Shown: positions 53,134 through 62,683, numbered from the stretch's first letter. The stretch is DNA of 64,000 nucleotides from Flavobacterium sp. N1736 (GCF_025947065.1 NZ_CP109994.1:1302001-1366000), one strand, 5' to 3'. Program-made: numbers and translations. Notes: a model not told the origin generated them from the sequence alone.

Positions 53134-53216
53134 TTCGGTGCGTATTTTTATAGTTCAAATTTGTCATTTGATTATAAAAATACAACATAAATTGGCGAAG
53201 TAAAGTACTTTAAATA

Positions 53217-54551
53217 TTACTTTTTGAATTTTTTAACAGGCTTTTCCGCGACTTCAACTTTGTTTTGTAAAACGTAATTGGCCATCAGTTTTTCAACTAA
53301 TTCATCCTTAGTAAGATGATGAAAAACAGTTTTAACCTTCGTTTTTAAATCTGCTGAAACATCGTGATTTGGCTTTGTTTTGAAGATTTGTTTCGCCCAT
53401 AAAAGCATATTATTTTCTTCTAAACTTATTGCTGAAGGTTTTTGGAATTTAGTAAATTTGATTCCTAATTCTTTTTCAAACTCAGGAATTTCAATTGTTT
53501 CTTCTTCTTGTAAAACCGTTAAAGAAAGTCCCTTTGCTCCTGCCCTTGCGGTTCTTCCGCTTCTGTGAACATAGTTTTCATAAGTATCAGGCAAGTGGTA
53601 ATTCACGACATAAGAAATTTCTTTAACATCAATTCCTCTCGCTGCCAAATCGGTAGCAACCAGAATATTAATATGTCCTTCGCGAAATTGCTCCATAATT
53701 CTGTCACGAATTCCCTGAGATAAACTTCCATGAAGCGCTCCCGAAGAAAAACGGTTTATCGCCAGATTTTTAGCCAGTTTATTAACTGCAGCTTTGGTTT
53801 TACAGAAAATAATACCGCGTTCACCATCTTTTGAATTCAGAAAATGCATTAAAACATCCAGTTTTTCAATAGGATCAACCACAATATATTCGTGATCAAT
53901 TCCTTGGTTACCAACGGTTTCCATATTGGCGCTAACCTGAACTACATTTTTATTTAAATAATTCTGAATCAATTGTTTAATTGTTCCCGGCAAAGTTGCA
54001 GAGAATAATAAAGTGCGGTGTTTTTTAGGAAGTTCAGTAACAATTTCGTCCAAACTTTCTTTTAAGATCGAAACCATTTCATCGGCTTCATCCAAAACTA
54101 AATATTGCGTTTGTTTTAAATCGACCGCTTTACGCTGAATCAAATCGATTAAACGCCCCGGAGTTGCAACAACAATATGAGTTGGCTGCGTAAGGCGTTC
54201 AATTTGTGGCTTTATGGGGATTCCACCACAAGTTGAAGCTATAGAGATATTCGGAATATGTTTTCCAAAATCCTCTAAATTTCTAAATATTTGTTGTCCA
54301 AGTTCTCTGGTTGGTACCAAAATAACAGCCTGAACGTTTGATAATTCGGTATCAATTAATTGCAGCAAAGGCAATCCGAAAGCGGCAGTTTTTCCCGTTC
54401 CGGTTTTGGCTAAACCTACAACATCATGCGTTTCAGATAGCAATAGCGGAATTGTTTTTTGTTGAATTTCTGTTGGTTCAACAATGTTTAATTCGCTTAA
54501 TGCTTTTAAAATTGGTGCTGAAACTCCTAATGCTGAGAATTGTTTAGACAT
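53217..54551 (-). CDS. DEAD-box RNA helicase
   Basis: 444 residues. Q-motif region (FSALGVSAPILKALSELNIVEPTEIQQKTIP), Walker A GLAKTGTGKTAAFGLP, PTRELGQQ, TPGRLIDL, Walker B VLDEADEMV, LLFSATLP, and in the second RecA domain GIIFCKTK, VATDLAARGID and YVHRSGRTARAG. The C-terminus is basic (EVAEKPVKKFKK), as in RNA-binding tails of DbpA/RhlE-type enzymes. It unwinds short RNA duplexes, probably in ribosome assembly or cold adaptation. Which subfamily is unclear, since the C-terminal RNA-recognition domain of DbpA is not obvious. Confidence 0.95.
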   Translation of the reverse strand: MSKQFSALGVSAPILKALSELNIVEPTEIQQKTIPLLLSETHDVVGLAKTGTGKTAAFGLPLLQLIDTELSNVQAVILVPTRELGQQIFRNLEDFGKHIPNISIASTCGGIPIKPQIERLTQPTHIVVATPGRLIDLIQRKAVDLKQTQYLVLDEADEMVSILKESLDEIVTELPKKHRTLLFSATLPGTIKQLIQNYLNKNVVQVSANMETVGNQGIDHEYIVVDPIEKLDVLMHFLNSKDGERGIIFCKTKAAVNKLAKNLAINRFSSGALHGSLSQGIRDRIMEQFREGHINILVATDLAARGIDVKEISYVVNYHLPDTYENYVHRSGRTARAGAKGLSLTVLQEEETIEIPEFEKELGIKFTKFQKPSAISLEENNMLLWAKQIFKTKPNHDVSADLKTKVKTVFHHLTKDELVEKLMANYVLQNKVEVAEKPVKKFKK

Positions 54552-54640
54552 GCCTTGTATTTTAGATTTTAGAGTTCTGATTTTAGATTTTCTGTCACAG
54601 ATTACTCAGATTAAAATGATTTTTATTGTAATGTTCTCGT

Positions 54641-54720
54641 TTTGTCTTCCTGAGCGAAGTCGAAGGATTTACAAATGCTGAATCACTTTGCGTAAGCTTT
54701 GACTTCGCTCAGCCTGACAA
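54641..54720. repeat. Family B-like hairpin, copy 7 (variant)
   Basis: TTTGTCTTCCTGAGCGAAG on the left and CTTCGCTCAGCCTGACAA on the right can pair with three mismatches; the interior is shorter and lacks the CAATCTTTG core. Around it are word repeats of CTGAAAACTGAAACTG type (54722-54757) and CAGATTA type (54598-54618). This copy is between two co-directional minus-strand genes. Confidence 0.65.
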
Positions 54721-54766
54721 CCTGAAAACTGTGACTGAAAACTGAAACTGAAAACCTTTCCCCAGA

Positions 54767-56305
54767 TCAATCCGGTTCGTTCATGATTTTTTCACGGTAT
54801 TTTTTCCCGATCAGTAAAACCATTTTTAACTTATAATCGTCAACCAGCCATTCGCGGTAGTTTTTACTGCATTGGCTCAAACATTTTGCGTAACGTTTAA
54901 TACGGCATTCGATATCGTCATCAAGCTCTTTTCCTAATGATTTTGCTTCTTGTAACGTTTCTGTATTATCGACACACATTGATGCGTGTTGTTCTAATGA
55001 TTTGTCTAATACAACTTTAGAACGTAAATTTTGTTTGATGATTAGTTTATGTTCTTCATCAACATCAAAAGTAACGTCGGCTGTTTTACTGAATTTAGCA
55101 CGCAATTCCGGTGGCATACTGTATTTAAAATACAATTCGATTTCAGTATCATCACGTAAATTCTCCAAATAAAACTCTGGTGATTTAAAAATATGCTGCC
55201 AGTTTACAGGTTCGCTCCACAAACCAAAACGCGCTGCATTATTTCCTAAATCGATCACTGTAAACTCGTCTTTACCAGGTAATTTACGAGACCCACGACC
55301 AATCATCTGGTAGTATAACGTCAACGATTTTGTTGCTCTGTTCAGGATAATTGTTTCAACAGTAGGTTCATCAAAACCAGTAGTTAAAATTCCAACCGAA
55401 GTTAAAATTGCATCCGGAGTTTTCTTAAACCAAGCCAAAATATCCTTACGTTCTTCAGAACTGCTTGTGTTATCAAGGTGTCGAATATCGTAACCGGCTT
55501 CTCTAAACGTTTCATATACATATAATGAAGTATGAATACCGTTGTTGAAAATCAAGGTTTTTTTACCCAAAGAACGCTCTGTATAAGCATGTAACAGTTT
55601 TTCCTGCATTACAGTATTTGTATACAAATCATCAGAAGATTTTACGGTATAATCTCCGTTAATACCTACTTTTAATGATGTTAATCCAACATCATAACTA
55701 TAAGTTGTTGCTCGCGCCAAAAATCCTTTGTCAATTAATGAGCTAATCGTGTCACCCACAATAAGTTCATCATAACTTTGGTGCATTGGTAATTTTATAT
55801 TCGAACTCAAAGGCGTTGCAGTTACTCCAAGAATAAAGGCATTTTTAAATGAGTTTAACAGTTTTCTAAACGAGTTGTAATGCGCCTCATCAATAATCAC
55901 CAAACCAATGTTGTCAAGATGTAATTTCTCGTCATTGATACGGTTTTTTAAAGTTTCGACCATTGCCACAAAACAAGAATAATCATTTTGATCAGGCAAT
56001 TCTTTTACTTTACTATTGATGATTTTGTTAGATACACCAAAACCTTTCAGCATTTTTGAAGTTTGCTTGCAAAGTTCTATACGGTGCGTTAAAACCACTA
56101 CTTTTTTATCATTATTTGATAAATAACGACGAACGATTTCAGAAAATATTACAGTTTTTCCTCCACCTGTAGGTAGTTGGTACAATAAATGATGTTGAGC
56201 TGGAGCATTGTCTAAACGTTCAAAAATGGCGTCAATATCGCCTTTTTGGTATGCATAAAGTTCTTTTTTCTCTTCTCTTTCTATTTCTAAAGTGTTTTGA
56301 GACAT
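54767..56305 (-). CDS. DEAD/DEAH-type superfamily 2 helicase (SSL2/XPB-like)
   Basis: 512 residues. A short N-terminal YQKGDIDAIFERL, Walker A LLYQLPTGGGKTVIFSEIV, motif Ia VVVLTHRIELCKQ, Walker B GLVIIDEAHYNSFRKLL (DEAH), motif III ILGVTATPLSS, and second domain VGILTTGFDEPTVETIIL and YYQMIGRGSRKLPGK (motif VI, Arg finger QxxGRGxR). The last 150 residues are a charged tail with four Cys (MCVDN, ECRIKRYAKCLSQCS) and no known domain I can name. Annotated in relatives as DNA-directed helicase of the SSL2 group. Cytosolic; role in repair or RNA turnover unknown. Confidence 0.9.
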   Translation of the reverse strand: MSQNTLEIEREEKKELYAYQKGDIDAIFERLDNAPAQHHLLYQLPTGGGKTVIFSEIVRRYLSNNDKKVVVLTHRIELCKQTSKMLKGFGVSNKIINSKVKELPDQNDYSCFVAMVETLKNRINDEKLHLDNIGLVIIDEAHYNSFRKLLNSFKNAFILGVTATPLSSNIKLPMHQSYDELIVGDTISSLIDKGFLARATTYSYDVGLTSLKVGINGDYTVKSSDDLYTNTVMQEKLLHAYTERSLGKKTLIFNNGIHTSLYVYETFREAGYDIRHLDNTSSSEERKDILAWFKKTPDAILTSVGILTTGFDEPTVETIILNRATKSLTLYYQMIGRGSRKLPGKDEFTVIDLGNNAARFGLWSEPVNWQHIFKSPEFYLENLRDDTEIELYFKYSMPPELRAKFSKTADVTFDVDEEHKLIIKQNLRSKVVLDKSLEQHASMCVDNTETLQEAKSLGKELDDDIECRIKRYAKCLSQCSKNYREWLVDDYKLKMVLLIGKKYREKIMNEPD

Positions 56306-56413
56306 TGTTTATTTTTGGATTTTTGCAAAAATACATCTAAAAAACAGTTATCCGTTCTATTTTAATTTAAAATAAATGATTTTTTTTAATAAGATTTTTT
56401 ATGAGATATGCTT

Positions 56414-56947
56414 TTATAAGTCTATTTTGTCTAAAATTGTCTCAAAATCATATTTGTTTTTCCATTTTTGTTGAATAGTTTGCTGATGAATTTGAATAAT
56501 TCTGGATTTAAATTCATTTAGGATTCCGTTTGAAATAACAAAATTTAACGCCTGTTCAAAAGAATTAAACATACTTTTGTAAAATAATTCCTGCTTAATA
56601 AAATTTTGCGACGAAAAAGTTTGTGCGATTTCGATATTATACAGCATTAAATCGGCAATAATGAAAGAATCAACGCCAAGTGACATAAAATGTTTGATGA
56701 TTTTCTGCGCAACAGATCGTCGCATTTTGGCTTTTGGACGCCATTTTGCATTTGGCTTTCTTATGGGGAAATATTCGTGAGAAATTTTGACTTTAGATTC
56801 CTGCAGCAATTTATCTTCTTTCGGATTAAAAGCAAAATCGTAATACACTTTTACGGGACTAAATTTTTCGTACAATTCGATAATTTGTTCCTCGAGTTGT
56901 TCTTTATTTAAATCTGCCAGATATTTTTTTAAATCGCGCTTGCTCAT
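56414..56947 (-). CDS. DUF6155 family protein
   Basis: 177 residues from the ATG at 56947 (MSKRDLKKYLADLNKEQLEEQIIELYEKF). The lysine-rich helical opening, the VKVYYDFAFNPKED segment and WRPKAKMRRSVAQKIIKHF match a small conserved family of unknown function (DUF6155). No signal peptide; probably cytosolic and nucleic-acid-contacting given the basic middle, but that is a guess. A -7-like element (TAACTTTG on the minus strand, 56966-56973) lies just upstream, and the DUF3817 gene diverges from the same region. Confidence 0.75.
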   Translation of the reverse strand: MSKRDLKKYLADLNKEQLEEQIIELYEKFSPVKVYYDFAFNPKEDKLLQESKVKISHEYFPIRKPNAKWRPKAKMRRSVAQKIIKHFMSLGVDSFIIADLMLYNIEIAQTFSSQNFIKQELFYKSMFNSFEQALNFVISNGILNEFKSRIIQIHQQTIQQKWKNKYDFETILDKIDL

Positions 56948-57051
56948 TATCAAAGTTTAAGAATACAAAGTTAAATTACTTTTGCGATTCATACTCTAAT
57001 AATCAACCATAATACTTAATTTTGCCCGTATTAACTCAAAAAAATAAATAC

Positions 57052-57339
57052 ATGCTCAAGATTTTTAAAGTTACCGCAATTTTAGAAGGAATCTCCTACT
57101 TAGTATTATTCGCCAATATGCTTATCATTAAAAATAACAATCCTGAACTTTATCATACTTTGTTACGCCCGTTAGGAATGACGCATGGTGTTTTGTTTAT
57201 TGGTTATATTATTCTGGCTTTTTTGCTGAGAAAATCTCAAAACTGGGATCTTAAAACTTTCGGGATCATACTAATTGCTTCCCTTATTCCGTTTGGAACT
57301 TTCTATATCGAGAAAAAATATTTAGAAAATAATGCATAA
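57052..57339 (+). CDS. DUF3817 small membrane protein
   Basis: 95 residues from ATG 57052 (MLKIFKVTAILEGISYLVLF), the usual opening of DUF3817 proteins; the in-frame TTG upstream would overlap the -7 element TAATTTTG at 57017-57024. Three membrane segments: LEGISYLVLFANMLI, HGVLFIGYIILAFLL, and FGIILIASLIPFGTFYIE. The family is also found fused to or beside transporters. Its last 8 bases overlap the start of the mechanosensitive channel gene, so the two are translationally coupled. Confidence 0.85.
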   Translation: MLKIFKVTAILEGISYLVLFANMLIIKNNNPELYHTLLRPLGMTHGVLFIGYIILAFLLRKSQNWDLKTFGIILIASLIPFGTFYIEKKYLENNA

Positions 57340-58588
57340 GCTTTTGGATAAAATATTTAACTTTTTATATCCGATTTTTAGAGATTGGGGAATGAGCCGC
57401 AATTTTGCCTCATACATCAGTCTTGTATTTAATATTGCCATTATGGTGGCTTTGGCGTATGCCATTTATTATGTTGCCAAGTTTGTTCTGGTTACGCTTA
57501 CGGCCATTTTTGCCCAGCGTACTAAAACCAAATTCGACGATTATTTAATACACAATAAAACCACAAAATACACCGCTTATTTAATTCCGTTTTTCTTTAT
57601 TTATAAAGCCGTTCCTATTATTTTAGATAAATATGAATATTGGGAGGGACTTTTTGGAAAAATAGTAGGCGTTTATATTGTTTTGATCACATTATGGATT
57701 ATCCGGACGATTTTTAATTCGCTACGGGATTATCTAAAACAAAAGCCGGAATACAGCGATAAACCTATCGACAGTTTCATTCAGGTTATTATGATTGTGC
57801 TTTGGATTTTTGGTGTTGCCATGATTATTTCGACTTTATTCGGAATCAAACACGGCGAATTGCTGACTATTTTAGGAACTCTTTCGGCTATTATTATCTT
57901 GATTTTCAGAGATACTATTTTAGGATTTGTTTCAAGCGTTCAGGTTGCCATAAACGATATGGTGCGTATTGGCGACTGGATTACAATGGATAAATTTGGT
58001 GCCGATGGAGATGTAATCGAAATTAATTTAACGACTGTAAAAGTTCGAAATTTTGATAATACGATCACCACGATTCCAACGTATGCCTTGAGTTCAGACT
58101 CTTTCCAGAATTGGCGCGGTATGCAAAAATCTGACGGAAGACGTATTAAAAGACATATTCTGATAAAAAGCAGCAGCATTCGTTTTCTGAATAATGACGA
58201 TTTGAATCAGATGAAAAAAGTACAGCTTATTTCATCGTATATCGAAACCAGACAAGCTGAAATTGAGAAATACAATGATTTACGCGGAGTTGATAAAACG
58301 CTTGCGATAAACGGTCGCAATATGACCAATTTAGGTTTATTCAGAAAATATATCATGCAATATTTAGTATCACATCCCGGATTAAATAAAGATATGCATA
58401 TTATGTGCCGCCAGCTGCAATCGACCGCACACGGAGTTCCGTTAGAAATTTACGCTTTTTCGAGCGATAAACGCTGGGCAAATTACGAGTATATTATGTC
58501 TGATATTTTCGATCATGTTATGGCTTCAGTAATTTATTTTGATCTCGATATTTTCGAATTACCATCGCAGATTGGACGATTGGATTAG
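57332..58588 (+). CDS. Mechanosensitive ion channel (MscS family)
   Basis: 418 residues. Several N-terminal helices (SLVFNIAIMVALAYAIYYVAKFVLVTLTAIF, FFFIYKAVPIIL, IVLITLWIIRTIF) precede the conserved MscS pore helix and beta domain: LTILGTLSAIIILIFRDTILGFVSSVQVAINDMVRIGDWITMDKFGADGDVIEINLTTVKVRNFDNTITTIPT. The last helices and the vestibule segment follow. It opens under membrane tension to release solutes. ATG 57332 overlaps the DUF3817 stop. After the stop comes a very long nested palindrome. Confidence 0.93.
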   Translation: MHKLLDKIFNFLYPIFRDWGMSRNFASYISLVFNIAIMVALAYAIYYVAKFVLVTLTAIFAQRTKTKFDDYLIHNKTTKYTAYLIPFFFIYKAVPIILDKYEYWEGLFGKIVGVYIVLITLWIIRTIFNSLRDYLKQKPEYSDKPIDSFIQVIMIVLWIFGVAMIISTLFGIKHGELLTILGTLSAIIILIFRDTILGFVSSVQVAINDMVRIGDWITMDKFGADGDVIEINLTTVKVRNFDNTITTIPTYALSSDSFQNWRGMQKSDGRRIKRHILIKSSSIRFLNNDDLNQMKKVQLISSYIETRQAEIEKYNDLRGVDKTLAINGRNMTNLGLFRKYIMQYLVSHPGLNKDMHIMCRQLQSTAHGVPLEIYAFSSDKRWANYEYIMSDIFDHVMASVIYFDLDIFELPSQIGRLD

Positions 58589-58594
58589 TTAAGA

Positions 58595-58755
58595 GTTTCA
58601 GGTTTTCTTTGTTTCAGGTTTCAGGTTTGCATTGTGTAGTTTAACCGCGAAGTTCGCAAAGGTTTACGCTATGTACGCAAAGTTCATCATTGCGAACTTC
58701 GCGGTTATGCTCAAAGTAACTTAACTTGAAACCTTAAACAAAGAAAACCTGAAAC
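58595..58755. repeat. Nested palindromes between convergent genes
   Basis: Outer arms GTTTCAGGTTTTCTTTGTTT (58595-58614) and its perfect complement (58736-58755), 20 bp. Inner arms AACCGCGAAGTTCGCAA (58643-58659) and TTGCGAACTTCGCGGTT (58690-58706), 17 bp perfect. It lies between MscS and a convergent lipoprotein gene, 2 bases from the latter's stop. Confidence 0.92.
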
Positions 58756-58757
58756 AA

Positions 58758-59183
58758 TCAATATGCTTTTTCAAAAACAAACCCTGAATTGTCATATTCT
58801 ATTGGAGTTCCGGGTATAAAACATGGTAAATTAAAATAAGTTCCTATTACGCCGGTTCCTAAAAATAGTTTGTTTTCTTTTTTTAATAAAGCCAAAGGAA
58901 CTCTTTTCCATGCACCGCCATTAGAAATATAATGATAATCGCCCCGTAAAGTATCGCCTTTTAAATCTCCTCTAACATCGCCGGAATCCTTCCCTACTTT
59001 GTAATAGGATATTTCATAACGTCCGTAAAAACGTTTATCGTTTATATTAATGTCTAAAATAGCGGTATCTTTATTGTTTACCGCACGATAAACAATGTGA
59101 TTGTATTTGTCTTTTTCTTCTTTAGAATTGCAGGATATTATTAAAACGAAAAACAAAAAAGCAATTGCAAAATTTTTAAACAT
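58758..59183 (-). CDS. Small lipoprotein, unknown function
   Basis: 141 residues. Lipoprotein signal FAIAFLFFVLIISCNSKEEK with Cys18. The mature part is beta-rich (RFYGRYEISYYKVGKDSGDVRGDLKGDTLRGDYHYIS) with a heparin-like charge pattern, and ends in a short aromatic tail. I do not recognise a family. It is 13 bases downstream of the thioesterase gene on the same strand, so the two may be cotranscribed. Predicted outer or inner membrane lipoprotein. Confidence 0.72.
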   Translation of the reverse strand: MFKNFAIAFLFFVLIISCNSKEEKDKYNHIVYRAVNNKDTAILDININDKRFYGRYEISYYKVGKDSGDVRGDLKGDTLRGDYHYISNGGAWKRVPLALLKKENKLFLGTGVIGTYFNLPCFIPGTPIEYDNSGFVFEKAY

Positions 59184-59196
59184 AGAGAGAAATTAT

Positions 59197-59580
59197 TTAT
59201 AAACGATCTTTTACAAATTCGATTTGGGTTTTACCGTGCGCTTTTGGTTTTCCGTTTTCATCTAAATTAACCATTGTCGTCTGATCGATTGTAATGATAA
59301 TTTCGCGTGTCATCATATTTCGAACGGCACATGTTAAAACCAGAGATGTATTTCCAAATTTTACAACATCAATTCCAATTTCGATAATATCGCCTTGTCT
59401 TGCAGAACTTTTAAAATTGATTTCAGACATGTATTTGGTTACCACTTTTGGGTTTTGAAGCTGGATAATAGTATACAACGCTAATTCTTCATCAATCCAG
59501 GCTAATAATTTTCCGCCAAATAAAGTTCCGTTGGGATTTAAATCTTCGGGTTTAACCCACTTTCTGGTATGAAATCGCAT
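59197..59580 (-). CDS. Acyl-CoA thioesterase, hotdog fold (YciA-like)
   Basis: 127 residues. The hotdog signature is GTLFGGKLLAWIDEELALYTIIQ, where the Asp in AWIDE is the expected catalytic or structural acid and NGTLFGG the substrate loop; RQGDIIEIGIDVVKFGNTS is the second strand block. Length fits YciA-type enzymes that hydrolyse a range of acyl-CoAs. Transcribed with the small lipoprotein downstream; diverges from the 59649 gene. Confidence 0.92.
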   Translation of the reverse strand: MRFHTRKWVKPEDLNPNGTLFGGKLLAWIDEELALYTIIQLQNPKVVTKYMSEINFKSSARQGDIIEIGIDVVKFGNTSLVLTCAVRNMMTREIIITIDQTTMVNLDENGKPKAHGKTQIEFVKDRL

Positions 59581-59648
59581 ATTTTAAATTTATATAATAT
59601 AAAATCTGGTTTTTGTATTTTATTTTTTTCTAAATTTAAATAAAAAAC

Positions 59649-60056
59649 ATGGCAGATAGAGACACTTTTTTAAAAGAATTCAGAGGCGAAACTTTAGGAA
59701 CTGTAAGTGCTCAATCTTCGGTAGATGAGTTATTTCAAAATCAGACTATTAGGCCTATTTTAAAACTTCAAAACGACTTGTTTGTAGCCGTTTTTATCAA
59801 CTACGTAAACAAGAATAAAGCAGATTTTTATTCGTATACAGCCGAAAAGAAATTACAAACCATCGAAAATTCCATTCAAAAAGATATTAAATTCCGTAAT
59901 TCTTTAAAAGGAATTGTAATGGCACTTTTTACCATTGAAGAATACGATACTTACATTCAAAATTCGTCCAGTTTAAACAAAAGAATGATGAATTTATTGA
60001 TTGACCGCTTGAAAAGTCAGGTACAATTGTTTGAGTTAAAATCGAATTCGAATTAG
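59649..60056 (+). CDS. Conserved Bacteroidetes protein, unknown function (relatives sometimes labelled glyoxalase)
   Basis: 135 residues, soluble, helical. It starts MADRDTFLKEFRGETLGTVSAQSSVDELFQNQTIRPIL and continues LKLQNDLFVAVFINYVNKNKADFYSYTAEKKLQTIENSIQKDIKFRNSLKGIVMALF. Homologues in Flavobacteriia are conserved and sometimes called glyoxalase, but I see no vicinal-oxygen-chelate metal motif, so that label is not supported. The run FRNSLKGIVMALFTIEEYDTY is the most conserved-looking part. Cytosolic. Confidence 0.75.
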   Translation: MADRDTFLKEFRGETLGTVSAQSSVDELFQNQTIRPILKLQNDLFVAVFINYVNKNKADFYSYTAEKKLQTIENSIQKDIKFRNSLKGIVMALFTIEEYDTYIQNSSSLNKRMMNLLIDRLKSQVQLFELKSNSN

Positions 60057-60467
60057 TTTTTTTGCCACGAATTCTACTAATAAGCACGAATTAATTGATG
60101 TAATTCGTGGTATGCTTTTCGTCTAGATTGTTAAACCTGACAGGTTTTAAAAACCTGTCAGGTTTAATATAACAAATCTTAAATCATTTTAATCTTTTAA
60201 TCTGTGACATTACATTATATGTTGGTGTTTGTTTTAACACATAGAAACATAGATTTTGTAAACTTAAAAAGGCGTTTCACTTATTTAAATTCACATAGTT
60301 CTGTGTAACAGCTATGTGTTAGAAACTGGTTTCTTTTTATATTCTTTTTCTCTACATATAAGCCTATGTTTCTATGTGTTTTTTTAAAAAAAGTTCCTAA
60401 GGTTCTGAGATTCTAAGTTTTTTAGAAACTAAATCTAAGAGCCTTAGTATCTTAGTATCTCAGAACC
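60057..60467. repeat. Palindrome-filled gap of 411 bases
   Basis: Four hairpin-forming repeats in a row. CCACGAATT/AATTCGTGG (60065-60109). TTAAACCTGACAGGTTT with perfect complement (60131-60167). AACACATAGAAACATAG (60236-60252) with perfect 17-bp complement (60364-60380), which encloses CACATAG/CTATGTG. AAGGTTCTGAGA (60399-60410) with TCTCAGAACCTT (60458-60469), the last running into the 3' end of the E1 gene. No gene inside. Confidence 0.9.
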
Positions 60468-62444
60468 TTAATATCTTAGCAACTCTAACAAAACCTCTTC
60501 AAAACGATTTTTAGGTAAAAACTGATCTTCTAATGCTTTTGTAAACGGAATTGGCGAATCTAAACTTGCAACTCTTTTTACCGGAGCATCAAGATATTCA
60601 AAGCATTCTTCCATAATTAGAGCCGAAATATCGCTGGCAATTCCGCCAAACAAAGTATCTTCCTGATATATAATCACCTTTCCTGTCTTTTTAACCGATG
60701 CAAAAATAGCTTCAGTATCCAAAGGCTGTAAAGTTCTTAAATCGATTAAGTCAGCTTCAATTTCCGGATTATTGGCTAAAGTTTCTAAAGCCCAATGAAC
60801 CGTCGCTCCAAAAGCAATAATCGTAACTGATTTTCCTTCTTTTAATAAAGCTGCTTTTCCTAACGGAATTGTATAATAATCTATCGGAACATCCTGATAA
60901 ACACTTCTGTATAATTGTTTGTGCTCAAAAAACAATACCGGATTCGGATCGTTTATTGAGGTATTTAATAATCCTTTTGCATCATAAGGAAAAGCCGGAT
61001 AAACGACTTTTAAACCAGGTGTTTTTGTAAACCACGCTTCATTGGTTTGAGAGTGAAAAGGTCCTGCCTGAGTTCCGCCGCCACAAGGCATACGAATCAC
61101 AACATCTGCTTTTTCGCCCCAGCGATAGTGAGATTTTGCCAGTAAATTTACAATTGGATTAAAACCTGTTGAAACAAAATCAGCAAATTGCATTTCGACA
61201 ACCGCTTTATAACCATTAATCGATAAACCCATTCCGGCAGAAACTACGGCACTTTCGCAAATTGGCGTATTGCGAATACGGTCTTTCCCGAAAAAATCAA
61301 CAAAACCTTCAGTAATTTTAAAAGCTCCGCCATATTCTGCAATATCCTGACCCATAAGTATCAAACGATAATGACGCTGTAATGATTGCTCAAGACTGTT
61401 TCTGATGGCGTCTATAAAACGAATATTTCTGGTTTCAGATTTTGAGTTAACTTCTTCATATTCATAAGGAGCGTAAACGTCATCTAATTCTCCACTGTAA
61501 GTAGGAACAATTTCAGGTTCGGCATTTGCAATAGCCAGATTTTCGTCGATTTCCTGCTTAATTTCACCTCTTAAAATAGTATCATATTCTTCAGTAAGAA
61601 TACCCTGATCCAATAAAAACATCCTGTAATTATCAACAGGATCTTTTGTTGCCCATTCTTTCATCATATCTTCCGGTACATATTTAGTACCGCTCGCCTC
61701 TTCGTGACCGCGCATTCTAAATGTTTTAAATTCCAGTAAAACCGGATGCGGATCTTCCTGCATATGTGCTTTTAACTGTAAAATTTTATTATAAACTTCC
61801 AGAATATTATTTCCGTCGATAATATAACTTTCAATGCCGTAACCAACACCTTTATCGGCAAGATTTTCGCATGAATACTGCTCATTTGTAGGCGTTGAAA
61901 GTCCGTAGCCATTATTTTCGATTACAAAAATTACAGGCAATTTCCAAACCGCAGCAATATTTAAGGCCTCATGAAAATCACCTTCGCTTGTAGCGCCTTC
62001 ACCTGTAAAAACGGCTGTCACTTTTTTATTTTTTTGAAGCTTATCTGCCAGAGCGATTCCGTCTGCGATCCCTAATTGCGGACCCAAATGCGAAATCATT
62101 CCTATAATATTATATTCCTGAGTTCCAAAATGAAAACTACGATCCCTTCCTTTTGTAAAACCATTAGCTTTTCCCTGCCATTGCGAAAAAAGTCGGTGAA
62201 GCGGAATGTTTCTTGTCGTAAAAACGCCAAGATTTCTATGCATTGGCAACACATATTCCGTTTCATCCAAAGCAGCTGTGATTCCCACAGAAATTGCTTC
62301 CTGCCCTATTCCGGAGAACCATTTTGATACTTTTCCCTGACGAATCAGAATAAGCATCTTTTCTTCGATTAAACGTGGTTTAAGTATTTTTTTATATAAA
62401 TCTAATAATTGATTATTACTCAGGTCGTGTCTGTAAAAGATCAT
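60468..62444 (-). CDS. 2-oxoacid dehydrogenase E1, fused alpha and beta subunits
   Basis: 658 residues from ATG 62444 (MIFYRHDLSNNQLLDLYKKIL). N-terminal E1-alpha with thiamine-diphosphate motif VFTGEGATSEGDFHEALNIAAVWKLPVIFVIENN; C-terminal E1-beta starting around residue 345 with RFIDAIRNSLEQSLQRHYRLILMGQDIAEYGGAFKIT. MRGHEEASGTKYVPEDMM precedes the alpha phosphorylation-loop region. The fused arrangement is the usual Bacteroidetes branched-chain or acetoin-type E1. It decarboxylates a 2-oxoacid and transfers the acyl group to a lipoyl E2 encoded elsewhere. Substrate (branched-chain keto acids most likely) cannot be fixed from sequence. Confidence 0.9.
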   Translation of the reverse strand: MIFYRHDLSNNQLLDLYKKILKPRLIEEKMLILIRQGKVSKWFSGIGQEAISVGITAALDETEYVLPMHRNLGVFTTRNIPLHRLFSQWQGKANGFTKGRDRSFHFGTQEYNIIGMISHLGPQLGIADGIALADKLQKNKKVTAVFTGEGATSEGDFHEALNIAAVWKLPVIFVIENNGYGLSTPTNEQYSCENLADKGVGYGIESYIIDGNNILEVYNKILQLKAHMQEDPHPVLLEFKTFRMRGHEEASGTKYVPEDMMKEWATKDPVDNYRMFLLDQGILTEEYDTILRGEIKQEIDENLAIANAEPEIVPTYSGELDDVYAPYEYEEVNSKSETRNIRFIDAIRNSLEQSLQRHYRLILMGQDIAEYGGAFKITEGFVDFFGKDRIRNTPICESAVVSAGMGLSINGYKAVVEMQFADFVSTGFNPIVNLLAKSHYRWGEKADVVIRMPCGGGTQAGPFHSQTNEAWFTKTPGLKVVYPAFPYDAKGLLNTSINDPNPVLFFEHKQLYRSVYQDVPIDYYTIPLGKAALLKEGKSVTIIAFGATVHWALETLANNPEIEADLIDLRTLQPLDTEAIFASVKKTGKVIIYQEDTLFGGIASDISALIMEECFEYLDAPVKRVASLDSPIPFTKALEDQFLPKNRFEEVLLELLRY

Positions 62445-62683
62445 TTGGTTTATTTTTTTATTGCTTTCAAATATATAAAAATATAACAATTTTAACGTTA
62501 TTTGTTAAATAAATAACATTTGAAAACATGAATTATTAATGTTTAAAAATAGGAAAATTGCAGAGAATAAAAACTTTTAAGTGAAATAATTCATCTATTT
62601 GATAAATTCTTTATTTGCGTTAAAATATTACGATTAAACTCAATTTTCTATTAATTTTTAAAATTCAAAACTAAAATATTAGC

